Below are positions 1 through 11,550 of a DNA stretch of 64,000 nucleotides, in pieces. How positions within the stretch are numbered: the stretch's first letter is position 1; every line of letters begins with the position of its first letter. Location of the stretch: NCBI GenBank assembly GCA_948144175.1, contig CANXME010002068.1, positions 4,979,001-5,043,000 on the forward strand, written 5' to 3'. This DNA comes from Closterium sp. NIES-65. Its lineage: Eukaryota; Streptophyta; Zygnematophyceae; Desmidiales; Closteriaceae. The position numbers and the translations under genes were made by a program. The notes under the pieces were generated by a model that saw nothing but the letters and a program-made list of their open reading frames with translations, made no database searches and had not been told where the DNA came from.

Positions 1-103
1 TGTGTAGGCTATAGTGGGGTAGACAATATAGGGTACAACACCTTTAGGTTTTCCTACTTGTACCCACCTGTTTCCTAGTGCATTCGCTCCTCATTTCTTC
101 ACA
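1..103 (+). repeat. Copia LTR fragment (3' part)
   Basis: This is the end of a short copia LTR, cut by the window edge. It shows the clade core seen in every other LTR here (GGCTATAGTGGGGTAG, then GGGTACAA and TTGTACCC) and ends in TTCACA. Gypsy protease/RT sequence starts directly after it, so it is the right end of a copia element or a solo LTR inserted in Gyp1. The left end is outside the window. Confidence 0.75.
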
Positions 104-792
104 GAGCTCACGTGTACGTGGTGGATATCGCGGTGGTAGGAGAAGCACAGCAGCTGAGCGGTTCTCAAAAACTACTGGTAATGGTTTCGCCCGAACTACA
201 GGATCTATTGAAACGGTACCCGGGGACTTTTCCCGACGACTTACGGGAGGGACTGCCACCTCAGTGGGCACACGATCACCGAATAGAGTCAGATCCCCGG
301 GCACAGCCAACCATACATTGACAGCTAAGACTGACACAACTTGAGCTCGACGAACTGAGGAAGCAGTTAGATTACCTGTTAGAGAAGAAATTCATCCGAC
401 CGAGCTCGTCACCATTCGCCGCACCGATACTGTTCACATCGAAAAAGGACGGAGGTTTTCGCATGTGCATCGACTACAGAGCACTGAACAAGGTAACAGT
501 CAAGTCGTGATACCCCATTCCCCGCGCCGACGAACTGATAGATCAACTACGAACATCACGGGTCTTTTCGAAAGTCGATTTACGGGGAGGTTACCTTCAG
601 ATTCGGGTCGAACCATCAGACCGCGCAAAGACAGCATTTAGAGCCAGGTACGGGTCATTTGAGTACACAGTGATGCCTTTCGGGCTGACCAACGAACTAG
701 CAACTTTTCAGATGACCATGAACGAGGCATTTAGGCCACTCTTAGATAAATGCGTGATAGTTTACCTCGAAAACATTCTCGTGTACAGTCGC
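104..792 (+). pseudogene. Gyp1 chromovirus: protease-RT linker and reverse transcriptase fragment (dead)
   Basis: This is a single reading frame (phase of position 112) with the usual Ty3/Gypsy order. A linker with YPGTFPDDL and GLPP comes first, then [62 protein letters not shown] and MPFGLTN. It is inactive. In-frame TGA codons lie at 319-321 and 508-510, both where CGA (Arg) is expected, which suggests CpG decay. The catalytic YxDD box at 763-774 reads YLEN. The frame breaks inside the LVYSR motif where Cop1 inserted (target duplication GTCGC, 788-792) and resumes after 11235. The 5' end of the Gypsy element is not in the window. Confidence 0.9.
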
Positions 793-920
793 TGTCAAAC
801 TTATATGCTATAGTCTGTGTAGGCTGTAGCTGGGTAGACAATATGGGGTACAACACTTGTAGGATTTCCTACTTGTACCCACCTGGTTGCTAGTATATTC
901 ATTCCCTTGTTCTATTTTCC
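793..920 (+). repeat. Cop1 5' LTR (3' end lost)
   Basis: It starts TGTCAAAC immediately after the GTCGC duplication and carries the LTR core with GGGTACAA/TTGTACCC. The terminal ACA and the whole tRNA primer site are missing; the sequence passes from TTTTCC straight into the leader hairpin half (CTAGTGGGAACG). This loss alone would stop a new round of minus-strand priming. Confidence 0.8.
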
Positions 921-999
921 CTAGTGGGAACGTTGTTCTTTAGGGCCCACCACGATTTTTTTTTTCTGCCCTGCCCGAAGCGCGCTGCCGTGCCTGCCT

Positions 1000-1124
1000 T
1001 GTCAAATCATTATGTTATGTAGGCTGTAATGGGGTAGCCTATATGGGGTACACATTTCTAGGGTTGCATATTTGTACCACATCCCATTCCTTAGTGCACA
1101 TCCATTCTCGTTTCAGTTTTCTCA
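1000..1124 (+). repeat. Cop2 5' LTR
   Basis: It begins TGTCAAATCATTATG after duplication TGCCT and ends TTCTCA directly before the primer site. It is 125 bp long and has the clade LTR core. Confidence 0.85.
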
Positions 1125-1137
1125 TGGTATCGAGCAG
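1125..1137 (+). other. Cop2 primer binding site
   Basis: TGGTATCGAGCAG resembles TGGTATCAGAGC, the sequence complementary to the 3' end of plant initiator tRNA-Met that copia elements use as primer. It abuts the LTR end. Confidence 0.75.
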
Positions 1138-1153
1138 GTTCCCTCGTGGGAAC
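1138..1153 (+). other. Leader hairpin 1 of Cop2
   Basis: GTTCCC, loop TCGT, then GGGAAC form a perfect 6-bp stem right after the primer site. Other members have different paired bases in the same place, so the structure rather than the sequence appears to be conserved. Confidence 0.65.
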
Positions 1154-1269
1154 TGTGCCTAGGGCCCACCAAGTCGAAAGTTTTTTTTTCCTGCCCGGAG
1201 CGCGCTCAGCCCGAGTCGCGCTCCCCTCTCTGACTTCGTCGAGCCGCCCTAGCGGCCAAGTCGCGCCGC

Positions 1270-1945
1270 CTTAGCGGCCCCTGATTCGTCGCCCTAGCGA
1301 CCCCGTCGCCCTACCTACGGCCCCGGCCCCGTCGCCCTACCTGCGCCTCGGCCCCGTCGCCCTACCTGCGCCCCGGCCCCGTCGCCCTACCTGCGCCCCG
1401 GCCCCGTCGCCCTACCTGCGCCCCGGCTCCGTCGCCCTATCTGCGACCCCGGCCCCGTCGCCCCACCTGCGACCTTGGCCCCGTCGCCATACCTGCGGCC
1501 CCGGCCCTAGCCCCGTCGCCCTACCTGCGCCCCGGCCCCGGCCCCGTCGCCCTACTTGCGACCCCGGCCCCGTCACCCCACCTCCGACCCCGGCCCCGTC
1601 GCCCTACCTACGCCCCGGCCCCGGCCCCGTCGCCCTACCTGCGTACCGGCCCCGTCGCCCTACCTTCGACCCGGCCCCGTCGCCCTACCTACGGCCCCGC
1701 CCGCCACCCTACCTGCGGCCCAGCCACCCTACCTGCGGCCCTGCCGCCCTACCTGCGGCCAAGCCGCCCTACCTGCGGCCCACCCGCCCTACCTGCGGCC
1801 CAGCCGCCCTACCTGCGGCCCCGCCGCCCTACCTGCGGCCCCGCCGCCCCACCTGCGGCCCCGCCGCCCTACCAACGGCCCCGCCGCCCTACCTGCGGCC
1901 ACGGCGCACTACCTGCGGTCCCGGCCTCGTCCCCTACCGCCCGAG
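1270..1945 (+). repeat. GC-rich minisatellite in Cop2 leader
   Basis: This is a tandem array between the primer site and gag. The first part repeats CCCCGTCGCCCTACCTGCG with variable GC filler at roughly 25-28 bp. The second part repeats CCGCCCTACCTGCGGCC at about 20 bp. The open frames across it are proline/arginine runs caused by base composition and are not called as genes. Confidence 0.85.
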
Positions 1946-2199
1946 CCACCTACGCAGCCGAGCCGCCCGCGCCGCTAAGCAGCCCGAGCCACCCGTTCCG
2001 CCCGAGCCGCCCGAGCCGCCCGAGCCACCCGAGCCGCCCGAGCCGCCCGAGCAGCTGAGGAGCCGAGCCGCGGGTGCCGCAGATCCGCAGTTGCTGCCGA
2101 GCCGCCGGAGCTGCCCGAACCGCCCTGTCTGGTGAGAGTAGCGCCTCTGCCACTGCACTGCTCCCGCTCTACAGTTAGCGCTGCTAGTCTACTGCTGTC

Positions 2200-4777
2200 A
2201 TGGCTACCCCCAGTGTTCTCACTTTTGACGCTGAGGGTCGGGCCATTGACATTGACGTCTGGGTAGATGACCTGCAGCTTTTCCTACAGTGCGATAGGGC
2301 AGACGGTCTCTCCCTCTTTGACCTCGCCTCTGGTGCTTCCCCTGCCCCTGCTGCCGATGCCGACGCCACTGTTCGGTCACAGTGGGCCACTCGCGATGCT
2401 GCTGCACGTCTTGCTGTGCGTCGCCACCGGCCTACCACTGAGCGCGCGCACTTTAGTCAGTACAAGAGTGCTCAGACCTTGTATGACGCTGTAGTTGCGC
2501 GCTACTCTTCCCCTGCCATTGCTGCACTGAGCCGCCTCATGCTACTGTACCTCTTCCCTAACCTTGCTGCCTTTCCCACAGTTGCTGACCTCATTACACA
2601 CCTCCGCACTAGTGACACTCGCTCTCGCGCTGCGCTTCCTGCTGAGTTCTGCGCCAGGAACCCCCCCCCCCATGTACATCACTCTCTACTACATAGTCAC
2701 CCGCCTCCCTGACTCCCTTCGTGTAGTCAGAGACCACTTCCTCTCAGTCTGTCCCACCAGTCTCACTGTTGACCTCCTCGAGAAGGCCCTCTTAGCAGCG
2801 GAGAAGAGCATAGTCGCTGTAGGAGCCTCTCGTGGTGACCCTCGCACCCCCATCTTTGAGGGGTGTTCCCCCTCCCCCCTTTTGCCCTCTGTCGCCTCTG
2901 CTGCTGCGACCGGCCTCGTTGGTCTTGAGTCGGTCGGTGCGGCGTCTACCCCCAGCGGGAGACGCCGCTCTGGCAAGGGCAAGGGGGGCAGGAGCGCTGG
3001 AGGAGCTAGCGGGGGTGGTGGAGGCGGCGGTGGAGGCGGCGGAGGGAGTGGGGGTGGCGGTGGGAGTGGTGGCGGGGGTGGAGGTGTCGGTGGCGGCAGT
3101 GGAGGCGGAGGCAGCGGAGGCAGTAGCAGTGGGAGCGGAGGCGGCGGTGGTGGCGGAGGTGGAGGAGGCGGTGGTGGAGTAGGTGGAGCTGGTCAGGGTG
3201 GCGCTACGCAGCGGGGCGGCTCCGGTGGTGATCAGCGCCAGCAGCAGCAGCAGCAGCAGCAGCAATTGCAGCAGCAGCAGCAGCGTTTTCGGGACATCTC
3301 CCCCCCTCAGCAGCTCCGTGAGTGGTACGCTGCACGTCAGCGTGGTGGGGGTACCGGTCAGTGCACCTACGTCCTACGCACCGGCGACCGTGCGGGTGAG
3401 CAGTGTGGGGGTGCACACCCCACCCAGCGCTGCTTTGGCCGCTTGACGGACGCTTGGCGTCACCAGTTCCCGGAGGCCACTAAGATCCCCCGCTGGGGTG
3501 AGCTGTCTAGGGCGGGTGTAGCTATCTTTGATCTTGACTTTGATGCTATTCTTGCTGCCATGTATGCTGTGACTATTAGTGATGAGGGTGACTGTTACCG
3601 GTGTTTCCCGCCCGACCCGGGCATTGAGAATGCTGCTGTAGGTACTGGTGAGGCTGCTGCTTTAGGTGCCAGTGCGGCTCCTGCTCTAGGTGCCAGTGCG
3701 TCTGCGTCCTCAGGTGCTTGTGAGTCTGCGCTCTCAGGTACCGCGTCGGCTTCGGCCTCCCTCACCTTCACACTTGACTCAGGGGCTTCTCGCTCCTTAT
3801 TTCGAGACCGCACCACACTCACGCCGCTTGGTCGGCCGGTTGCAATCTCCCTGGCAGACCCCTCTGGGGGTCCTGTCCTTTCTCACTTCTCCACTGTTCT
3901 CCCGTGTCCGGCGGCCCCCTCTGGCACCTTGTCTGGTCTTTACCTCCCCTCGTTCTCTACGAACCTGGTAAGTGGTGCTGACCTACAGGATGCGGGGGTT
4001 CACTAGTTTACTCCTGCGAGTCAGCGGGTGACCCACTGCTCGGACGCTCGCACAGGCCGGCACCTGGCCACGTTTACACGTCGGCCGGGGTCGAGCCTGT
4101 ACACCCTGACCACTGAGTCTCCTCCTGTCCCTGCGTCTGGTCAGGTAGCTGCGTCGGGTCAGGTGTTTGCTGCAGCGTCCAGGTCTGGTCCTGAGTCTGC
4201 CCCCTGCTCGTGTCGCCTCCTGTCTCACGAGACTCTCCTGTGGCACCACCGCCTTGGTCACCCCTCCTTGCCTCGTCTCCGAGGCATGGCCTCCCGTGTC
4301 CTTGTCTCTGGTCTTCCCCGGTCCCTCCCTCCCCTTCCTCCGAGGCCTGGCCCAACCTGCGTCCCCTGTGTCGAGGGGCGGCTGCGGGCTGCCCCTCACT
4401 CCTCTCAGTTTCCCCCCCGACAGAGGCCCCGCTGCAGACGCTTCACATAGACGTATGGGGCCCGGCCCGCGTCCGTGGACAGGGTCACGAGCGCTACTTC
4501 CTGTTGGTGGTTGACGACTACTCGCGTTACACCACTGTCTTCCCCTTGCACAGCAAGGGTGATGTCACTGAGGTGTTGATCGACTAGATCCGCGCAGCTC
4601 GTCTCTAGCTCAGGAGGAGCTTCGGCTCGGATTTTCCTGTTCTGCGTCTGCACTCTGACCGAGGCGGAGAGTTCTCCTCTGGCCTTCTGCGAGCCTACTA
4701 TCGTGCGCGAGGCATCCGCAAGACCTTTACGCTTCCGGACTCTCCACAGCAAAATGGGATTGCTGAGCGCCGCATAA
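2200..4777 (+). pseudogene. Cop2 gag-protease-integrase (broken)
   Basis: The ATG at 2200 opens the conserved MATPSVLTFDAEGRAID start. The copia Gag domain (LDLW-type, LQLFLQC to VVARYSSP) is followed by a poly-Gly tract (about 3005-3190), a poly-Gln tract, the zinc knuckle with C-X13-C-X3-H-X4-C, the protease motif LDSGASRS (about 3773) and integrase from HHRLGHPS. Breaks: a frameshift in an 11-C run (2661-2671); TAG for CAG at 4004-4006; a second frameshift in a C run near 4410; TAG for TGG at 4585-4587; TAG for CAG at 4606-4608. It stops at AERR in integrase. Confidence 0.85.
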
Positions 4778-4792
4778 TATTCTGACATGCCT

Positions 4793-5480
4793 GCCCTGTC
4801 GCGTGCCTCGCGCCTGCCACAACTGAGCCCTTGCGCCTGCCCTGCCGTCGCGGCCCTGGCGTCGAACGCCTGCAGCACCCGTCGCGGCCCTGCGTGCAGC
4901 CGTCGGCGCGACCCAACCCTGCCGCCTTTGCGGCCCTGCCCTCCTGCCGTCGCGGCCCTGCCCTGCACTCGCCGTCGTGCGCCTACCCTGCCGCCGTTGC
5001 GGCCCTGCCCAACAGCCGCTGTCGCGGCCCTGCCAGCAGCCGCCGTTGCGGCCTTGCCCTGCCGCCGTCGCGGCCCTGCCCTGTCGCCTTCGCTGCCCTG
5101 CTTGCAGCAGCCGTCGCGGCCCTACCTACAGCTGCCGTCGCGGCCCTTCCCTGCCCGCCCGTCGAGCGCTTGCAGCCGCCCGTCAGGCGCCTGCCTTACC
5201 TGCGCCTGTCGAGCGCCTGCCCTACCCGCCACTGGTGGCGCGTGCCCTACCCGCCCCTAGTGAGCGCCTCCCATACCCGCGCTGCCCGCGCACCTGCCCG
5301 ACAAGCGCGCAACCGAGCCGCCCGGCTGAGTCGCGCCGCTTTGCTTAGCCGCGCAGCTCTCCCGAGCCGCGCCGCACTGAGCCGCGCTGCCCTGCCTGCG
5401 CTGATCCTACTACTACAGCGATTACTGCTGCTGCTTCTACTGCTTCTATTGCTTCTACTACTACTGCCGCTGCTATCGCC
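4793..5480 (+). repeat. Cop1 leader with GC-rich minisatellite
   Basis: This continues the Cop1 leader after the Cop2 insertion. Degenerate units built on GCCGTCGCGGCCCTGCC repeat through about 5250, then a short pyrimidine/CTA-rich stretch precedes the gag ATG. Open frames here are compositional. Confidence 0.7.
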
Positions 5481-8400
5481 ATGGCTACCCGTCATATTCT
5501 TACCTTTGATGCTGAGGGTCGTGCGGTCGATTTCGACGTGTGGGTCGATGATCTGCAGCTCTATCTTTAGTGCGACTCTAGGGACGGAGTCTCGCTGTTT
5601 GATCACACGTCCGTCGTTTCTATTGCACCTGGTGCCGATGGTGACAGTACAGTTCGCTTGCAGTGGACTACTTGTGACGCTGTTGCTCGCCTTACTGTTC
5701 GTAGTCACCTGCCGTCTGCTGAGCGCGCACACTTCGGCCAGTAAAAGACTGCGAAGTCTTTGTATGATGTTGTAGTCGCGCGCTACTCCTCCCCTGCCAC
5801 TGCTGCCCTCAGCCGCCTCATGCTGCCGTACTTGTTCCCTCACCTAGCCGCCTTTCCCACTGTCGCTGACCTCATCACTCACCTCCGCACTAGTGACACC
5901 CGCTACCGCGCTGCGCTTCCCACCGAGTTTTGCGCAAAGAACCCCCTACCCCCCCATGTACATCACCCTCTTCTACCTTGCCACCCGTCTCCCTGACTCT
6001 CTTCGCTTAGTCAGGGACCACTTCCTCTCTCTTTGCCCCACCACGCTCACTGTCGACCTCCTTGAGAAGCACCTCCTAGCAGCCGAGACTAGCAAAGTCG
6101 CTGTAGGAGCTTTTCGCGGCGACCCTCGCGCCCCTTTCTTTGAGGGGTGATCCCCTGTTCCCCTTTTGCCCTCTGTTGCCTCTGCTTCTGCTGTCGACTT
6201 CGTTAGCACCGAGGAGGTCGGGGCTACGACTGATCCTAGTGGGAGGCGCTGCAGCGGCAAGGGCGGCGGCAAGTGCAAGGGGGGCAAGGGTGGTGGCGGG
6301 GGCGGCGGTGGTGGCGGTGGAGGAGGCGGAGGGGGTGGGGTTGGAGGTGGGGGTGGTGGCGGGAGTGGGGGCGTCGGTGGCGGTGGTGGAGGTGCTGGAG
6401 GCAGCGGCAGCGGTGGTGGAGGTGGCGGCGGGGGTGGTGGTGGCCGGGGTGGAGCCGCGCAGCGTGGAGGTTTTGGCGGTGGTCAACGACAGCAGCAGCC
6501 GCGCTCCCGTGAGACTCTATCACCCCAGCAGCTTCGTGAGTGGTATGCTGGGCGTGGGAGGTCTGGGGGTGCTGGTCCCTACACTTACGTTCTCCGCACA
6601 GGCGACCGCAGTGGGGAGACGTGCGAGCTACCACACGCAACGGAGCGCTGTTTCGGACGCCGGACTGACGCCTGGCGCACACAGTTTCCTGACGCCACTG
6701 AGCTTCTTCGCTGGGGTGATCTGCTTAAGTTTGGTGTTGATGTCTTTGCTCTTGACTATGATGCTATCCTTGCTGCCATGTATGCTGTGACTATTAGTGC
6801 TGAGGGTGACTGTTACCTGTGTGTTCCGCCCGACCTGGGCATTGGGGCTGTTGCTCTAGGTGCTAGTGAGTCTGCCGCTCCAGGTGCTAGTGAGTCAGCT
6901 ACTCCAGGTACTGGTGAGTTTTCTCTATCAGGTACTACGCCCGCTGAGGCCTTGCACACCTTCACACTTGACTCAGGTGCTTCCCGCTCCTTCTTTTGCG
7001 ACTGCAACACTCTCACGCCGCTCAGTCGGCTAGTTGTAGGCTCCCGCGCGGACCCCTCAAGGGGCCTAGTCCTTGCGCACTCTTCCACGGTTATACCGTG
7101 TCCGGCAGTCCCGTCTGGCTCACTTTCGGGTCTCCACCTCCCCTCGTTCTCTACGAACTTGGTGAGTGGCGCTGATCTCCAGGATGTGTTGGTTGACCAG
7201 TTCACTCCTGGAGGTCAGCGGGTGACCCACTGCACTTGCTCTCAGACTGGTAGACACATGGCCACGTTCACCCGTGCGCCTGGCTCGAGCCTGTACACAC
7301 TAACGACTATGTCCCCCCAGGTAGCTACGTCTGCGTCCGCGTCTAATCAGCTAGCACCCCCCTGCTCGTGTCGAGCTCTGTCCCACCGGACCCTTCTTTG
7401 GCACCACCATCTTGGTCACCCCTCGGTGCAGCGCCTTTGGGCCATGCACCGCCGTCTCTAGTCTTTCGGCAGCGCGCTGCTCCTCACTCCTCCTCGTTCC
7501 CCCCGACGACTGCTCCCCTGCAGACCCTGCATATGGACATGTGGGGCCAAGCCCACGTCCGTGGACAGGACCGCGAGCAATACTTCCTGCTGGTTGTTGA
7601 CGACTACTCGCGCGACACCACGATCTTCCCCTAGCACACCAAGGGTGAGGTCCCTGATGCTTTGATCCCTTGGATCCGCGCTGCCCGTCTCCAGCTCCGC
7701 GAGCGGTTCGGGACGGAGTTTCCCGTCCTGAGTCTGCACTCTGACAGAGGTGGAGAGTTTTCCTCTGACCTTCTGCAGAGCTTTTGTCTTGGGGAGGGCA
7801 TTCGCCAGACGTTCACGCTTCCGGCCTCTCCGCAGAAAAATGGGGTCGTTGAGCGCCGCATTGGCTTGGTCACGGAGGTCGCTCGTACACCCATGGTCCA
7901 AGCGGCTACCCCCCATTTTTTGTGGCCGTTTGCGGTCCGCTACGCTGCGCATCAGCTCAACCTCTGGCCCCGTGTCTCCTTGCCGGATACCTCGCCCACA
8001 CTGAGGTGGACGAGGAAGGTTGGCGATGCGTCGGTGTTCTAGGTCTGGGGTTCTCGTGCCTTTGTCCGCGATACCACCGCGGACAAGCTCTCCCTTTCGT
8101 GCTATTCCCTGCGTCTTCCTTAGCTTTGTCCCTGACGCACCTGGCTGGCAGTTTTACCAACCCACCTCGCGCCGAGTCTTGCCCTCTTAGGACGTCACGT
8201 TCCACGAGTCGGTTCCTTTTTACCATCTCTTCCCCTACCGCGCTGCCCCTCTCCCCCCCCCCGTCGCTCTTCCTTGCACCAGGTCCTCCCTCAATAGACC
8301 CCCTCCCCCCTCTAGGTCCCGCTCCCTCAGGTGTGTCTCAGGTAGACGGTGTCGAGCCTGTCGAGGTAGCAATTGACTTTCGTGCTGCTGGGGGTGCTGA

Positions 8401-10804
8401 GCCTGTGCGTGCGGAGCCTGGGGGTGCTGAGCCTGGGGGTGCTGCGCTTGGGGGTGCTGAGCTTGAGCGTGCGGAACGTGGGAGTGCTAACTTGAGCGTG
8501 TTGGGTCTGGGGGTGCTGAGCCTGGGGGTGTGCCGCCTGGGGGTGCTGAGCCTGAGCCTGTGGAGTCTGGGGGTGCTGAGCCTAGGGGTGTCGAGCCTGC
8601 AGTTGCTGAGACAGGGGGTGCTGAGTCTGCTGGAGGTTCCGCAGGGGCCTCGTTTCTACGGGAACCTCTCTCTCCACAGCACCTATGAGAGTGGTTTGCT
8701 CGCTGCTGGAGGCGTCAGAGCGGAGCTGCTGCGGCTAAGGAGCCTGTCGCTGGTGGCCCTGGAGAAGGAGGTGCTAGAGCTGCTGGTGCTGGAGGTATTG
8801 GAGCTGCTGGAGCTGGTGGTTCTGCTGGAGTTGGAGCCAAAGCTACTGGAGCTGTTCCTGCTGGAGGTGCTGCTGGTGCTGGAACTAGTGGTGCTGCAGG
8901 AGTTGGAGCTGGAGGCGCTGGAGCTGTTCCTGTTGGTGGTGCTGCTGGTGCTAGAGCTAGTGGTGCTATAGGAGTTGGAGATGGAGACCTTGGAGCTGGA
9001 GGTGCTGGAGGTCCCTGTGCTGGTACTGGTGGTGCTGCACGGCCGCGGACGTACTTCGTTCCACTCCTTCAGCAGGTTCTTGGTCTCCCGCCTTCTATTG
9101 GTCCTACTCCTCCCTTAGAGTGTCCACCGCCTGTCCAGTCGCAATTGCAGTTAAAGCCAGCCTCCCCACTGCCTGCTCCTTCTCCCTATACTGGTCCGAC
9201 CGGAGGTCTTGCTGAGCGTCGTAAGCCTGCGTCTCGCCCTGCGTCACCTATTCCCGCTGTTCGCACTAGTCGTGTTCCGCGTCAGCGTCCCCCTCCTCTC
9301 CCCGGCACGCACCAGATGGCACTGCGTCCTTCCACAGCTCCACAGCGTGTCCCTCTGCCGTCTCCTCCTGTATCCTCCCTTGCTGACGGTCCGGACCCGG
9401 AGTCTGACTCCCTTCGCGCTGCTAGTCCTACTGTGACGCGTCTCCTGGCCACTGTTGTCACTGACCATTCCTTTGAACCACAGCTGCGTCTGCCTTAGTT
9501 GCTGAGCTTGTCGACTTTGCTGCTTGCTGTCGTCTAAACTACGCCGCTAGCCTTGTTGCTGAGTCTGAGTCTGTCTGTCCTCCGTCCGTCGGGGGTGAGT
9601 GTGCTCTTGGCACGGACGTCCTTGAGGACAGGCGGAAGGAGTTTCGGTGTTTGCCGCTGCTCTACCCCATCTCGTATCCATGCTACTTGCACCTGAGGGA
9701 GACCCGGATGCACCAGACATCCCAACCCCGCGCTCTTACGCAGAGGCGATCTGGCTGCGCCGCCCACCTGGCTTCACTGGGTCGTTCCCTCCTGGTACCC
9801 ACTGGAGCCTCCGGCGGCCAGTCTACGGTCTCCGCCACGCGCCTCGCGAGTGGCACGACACACTGAGAATGACTCTTGCGGCTCATGGGTTTGCTCCTTC
9901 TACTGCTGACCCGTCGCTGTTTCTACGCACCGACACTTCGCTGCCGCCGTTCTACATCTTCATGAACGTCGACGACTTGGATTTTGCCACTATTGACACT
10001 GAGGCAATGACTGCAGATCACCCGGGACAGAGCACGCCGCACCATCACCCTGACTCTGTCACACATGGTGCAGCAGGTCCTTCAGCGCTTCGACTTCCAG
10101 TACTCCTCACCATAGTCCACTCCTCTGCCTACCGGTCACTCGCTCTCAGCTCTGCCTTCGGTTGAGTCCGTAGAGCCGAGTGGCCCGTATCCAGAGCTTG
10201 TGGGTTGCCTCATGTACCTGATGACCTGCACTTGCCCTGACCTCGCTTACCCTCTTAGCATCCTCGCACGCTACGTTGCGCCCGGGAGACACCGACCAGA
10301 GCACTGGAAGGCAGCTAAGAGGGTGATGCGCTACTTGTGCAGTACATCAGGCATGGGGCTCGTGCTTGGAGGACGGGGACCAGTTGTCCTCACTGGTCAC
10401 GCAGACACTTTTTGGGTTGACGACTTGGCTACGCAGCGGTCGTCACAGGGTTACACCTTCAGCCTTGGCTCCGGCTCTGTTTCGTGGCGGTCTACTCGCT
10501 CGTCTTCTGTTCTCAGCTCCAGCTGTGAGGCTGAGATCTACGCAGGGGCCATGGCTGCACAAGAGCTACTCTGGCTCACCTACCTGCTGATCGACCTGGG
10601 AGAGGCCCCTTGTTCTCCTCCAATTCTGTACGTCGACAACATGGCAATGCTTGCCTTGTGTCGCGAGCAGAGACTGGAGCACAGAACGAAGGACATCGCT
10701 CTTTGCTACTTCCTTGCTCAATAGTTGCAGCAGCGTGGTCAGCTTTGTCTTGTTTACGTGCCTCTCAGGCCAACACTGCTGATATCTTCACCAAGGCAAT
10801 TTAG
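5481..10804 (+). pseudogene. Cop1 gag-pol (heavily decayed)
   Basis: The ATG at 5481 starts MATRHILTFDAEGRAVDF. Recognisable in order are Gag, poly-Gly (about 6290-6460), a knuckle that has lost its first Cys (Tyr instead), protease LDSGASRS, integrase with LHSDRGGEF and NGVVERR (written in broken frames), a linker of 15-bp units, RT remnants and RNase H (HADTFWVDD, SSCEAEIYAG, YVDNMAML). Stops include TAG for CAG at 5568-5570 and 8188-8190, a TGA near 6148, TAG near 7632 and TAG for GAG at 10722. RT is deleted from the AEAI codons at about 9750 straight to WLRRPPG. A second deletion follows the YVDDL region (read VDDLDF). Confidence 0.85.
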
Positions 10805-11105
10805 CCTTGTGATCATCAGCGGTCTGTACTGGTCTAGGCATTGTGCCCACTTGGCCTCACGTGCTCACTTCCCTGACTTTGCTCGTACTGTGATCTCTAT
10901 ACATATACCTGCATGCTTACACTTGCAAGGTTGTGATCACTGTCTTGCTTGTTCTGCTCTATATAACTCTGCATGTGAACTGGCCTTGTGGCCATTTGCT
11001 TGTGCTCAGAATGCGTGGTGACGTCGTGATCCACCCAGAGCTTGCTTTGTTCTTCTTGACTTGTCTTGTGACCTCTTGTTCTCCCCCAATTTGCCTATGG
11101 GGGTG

Positions 11106-11235
11106 TGTGAAACTTTTATGCTATAGTCTGTGTAGGCTGTAGCGGGGTAGACAATATGGGGTACAACACTTTTAGGTTTTCCTACTTGTACCCACCAGCT
11201 TGCTTGTTCATTCATTCCCTTGTTCTATTTTCACA
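11106..11235 (+). repeat. Cop1 3' LTR
   Basis: It is 130 bp, starts TGTGAAAC and ends TTTTCACA. It sits between the polypurine tract ATGGGGGTG and the GTCGC duplication. It differs from the 5' copy at several positions, consistent with an older insertion. Confidence 0.88.
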
Positions 11236-11550
11236 GTCGCGTTAAGCAGCAGCATTTAGCGGAACTGGATGCAGTATTAAAAAATTTAGACGAGCACCGC
11301 CTACTGACCAAGGGTTCCAAGTGCGAATTTTTCAGGACAGGCTAGAGTTTCTGGGGCACGTTATTTCGGAGGTTGGGGTTGAGATTGACCAGCTGGACAC
11401 GGTCAAAGCATGGCACCCCCCGACAAATATCCCAGAGCTGCAAAGTTTTCTAGGGTTCGTTAATTACGTGCGTCGGTTCGTCCTCAACATGGCGAGGTTA
11501 ACAACCCCACTAATGGATCTTCTGCGGAAGGGGGTCACTTTTACGTGGGG
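11236..11550 (+). pseudogene. Gyp1: end of reverse transcriptase (thumb) fragment
   Basis: This continues the frame cut at 792. After the target duplication come HLAELDAVL, a -KCEFF- segment, then EFLGHVISEVGVEID and ELQSFLGFVNYVRRF, which are typical of the Gypsy RT thumb and the start of RNase H. One frameshift lies near 11335. The Gypsy RNase H and the integrase N-terminus that should follow are absent; the sequence changes at about 11550 directly into the Gag of Cop3. Confidence 0.88.

Larger units (their letters stand above)
1000..4787 (+). mobile_element. Cop2: copia element with one LTR and an inverted right terminus
   Basis: The 5-bp duplication TGCCT flanks the unit (995-999 and 4788-4792), so it entered as one integration event inside the Cop1 leader. 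The left end is a normal 125-bp LTR (1000-1124) followed by primer site TGGTATCGAGC. The body runs through leader, gag, protease and into integrase. It stops after the AERR(I) codons near 4774 and ends in ATAATATTCTGACA, the reverse complement of a U3 terminus (TGTCAGAATATTAT). There is no RT, no RNase H and no 3' LTR. Confidence 0.8.
793..11235 (+). mobile_element. Cop1: Ty1/copia LTR retrotransposon, degraded, with Cop2 nested in its leader
   Basis: The element is flanked by the 5-bp duplication GTCGC (788-792 and 11236-11240). The 5' LTR starts TGTCAAAC at 793, but its 3' end and the primer site are deleted near 920. The 3' LTR is 11106-11235. The polypurine tract ATGGGGGTG lies directly before the 3' LTR. 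Cop2 occupies 1000-4787 inside the leader. The coding part (from 5481) has several stops and frameshifts and lacks most of the RT fingers and palm. It is one of the older copies by degree of decay. Confidence 0.88.

Noticed and set aside
1556..1978. Proline/arginine-rich open frames in leaders (also 4787-5775, 18025-18448, 31035-31726)
   Set aside because: They follow the GC minisatellites of copia leaders, have no domain, and shift freely among frames and strands.
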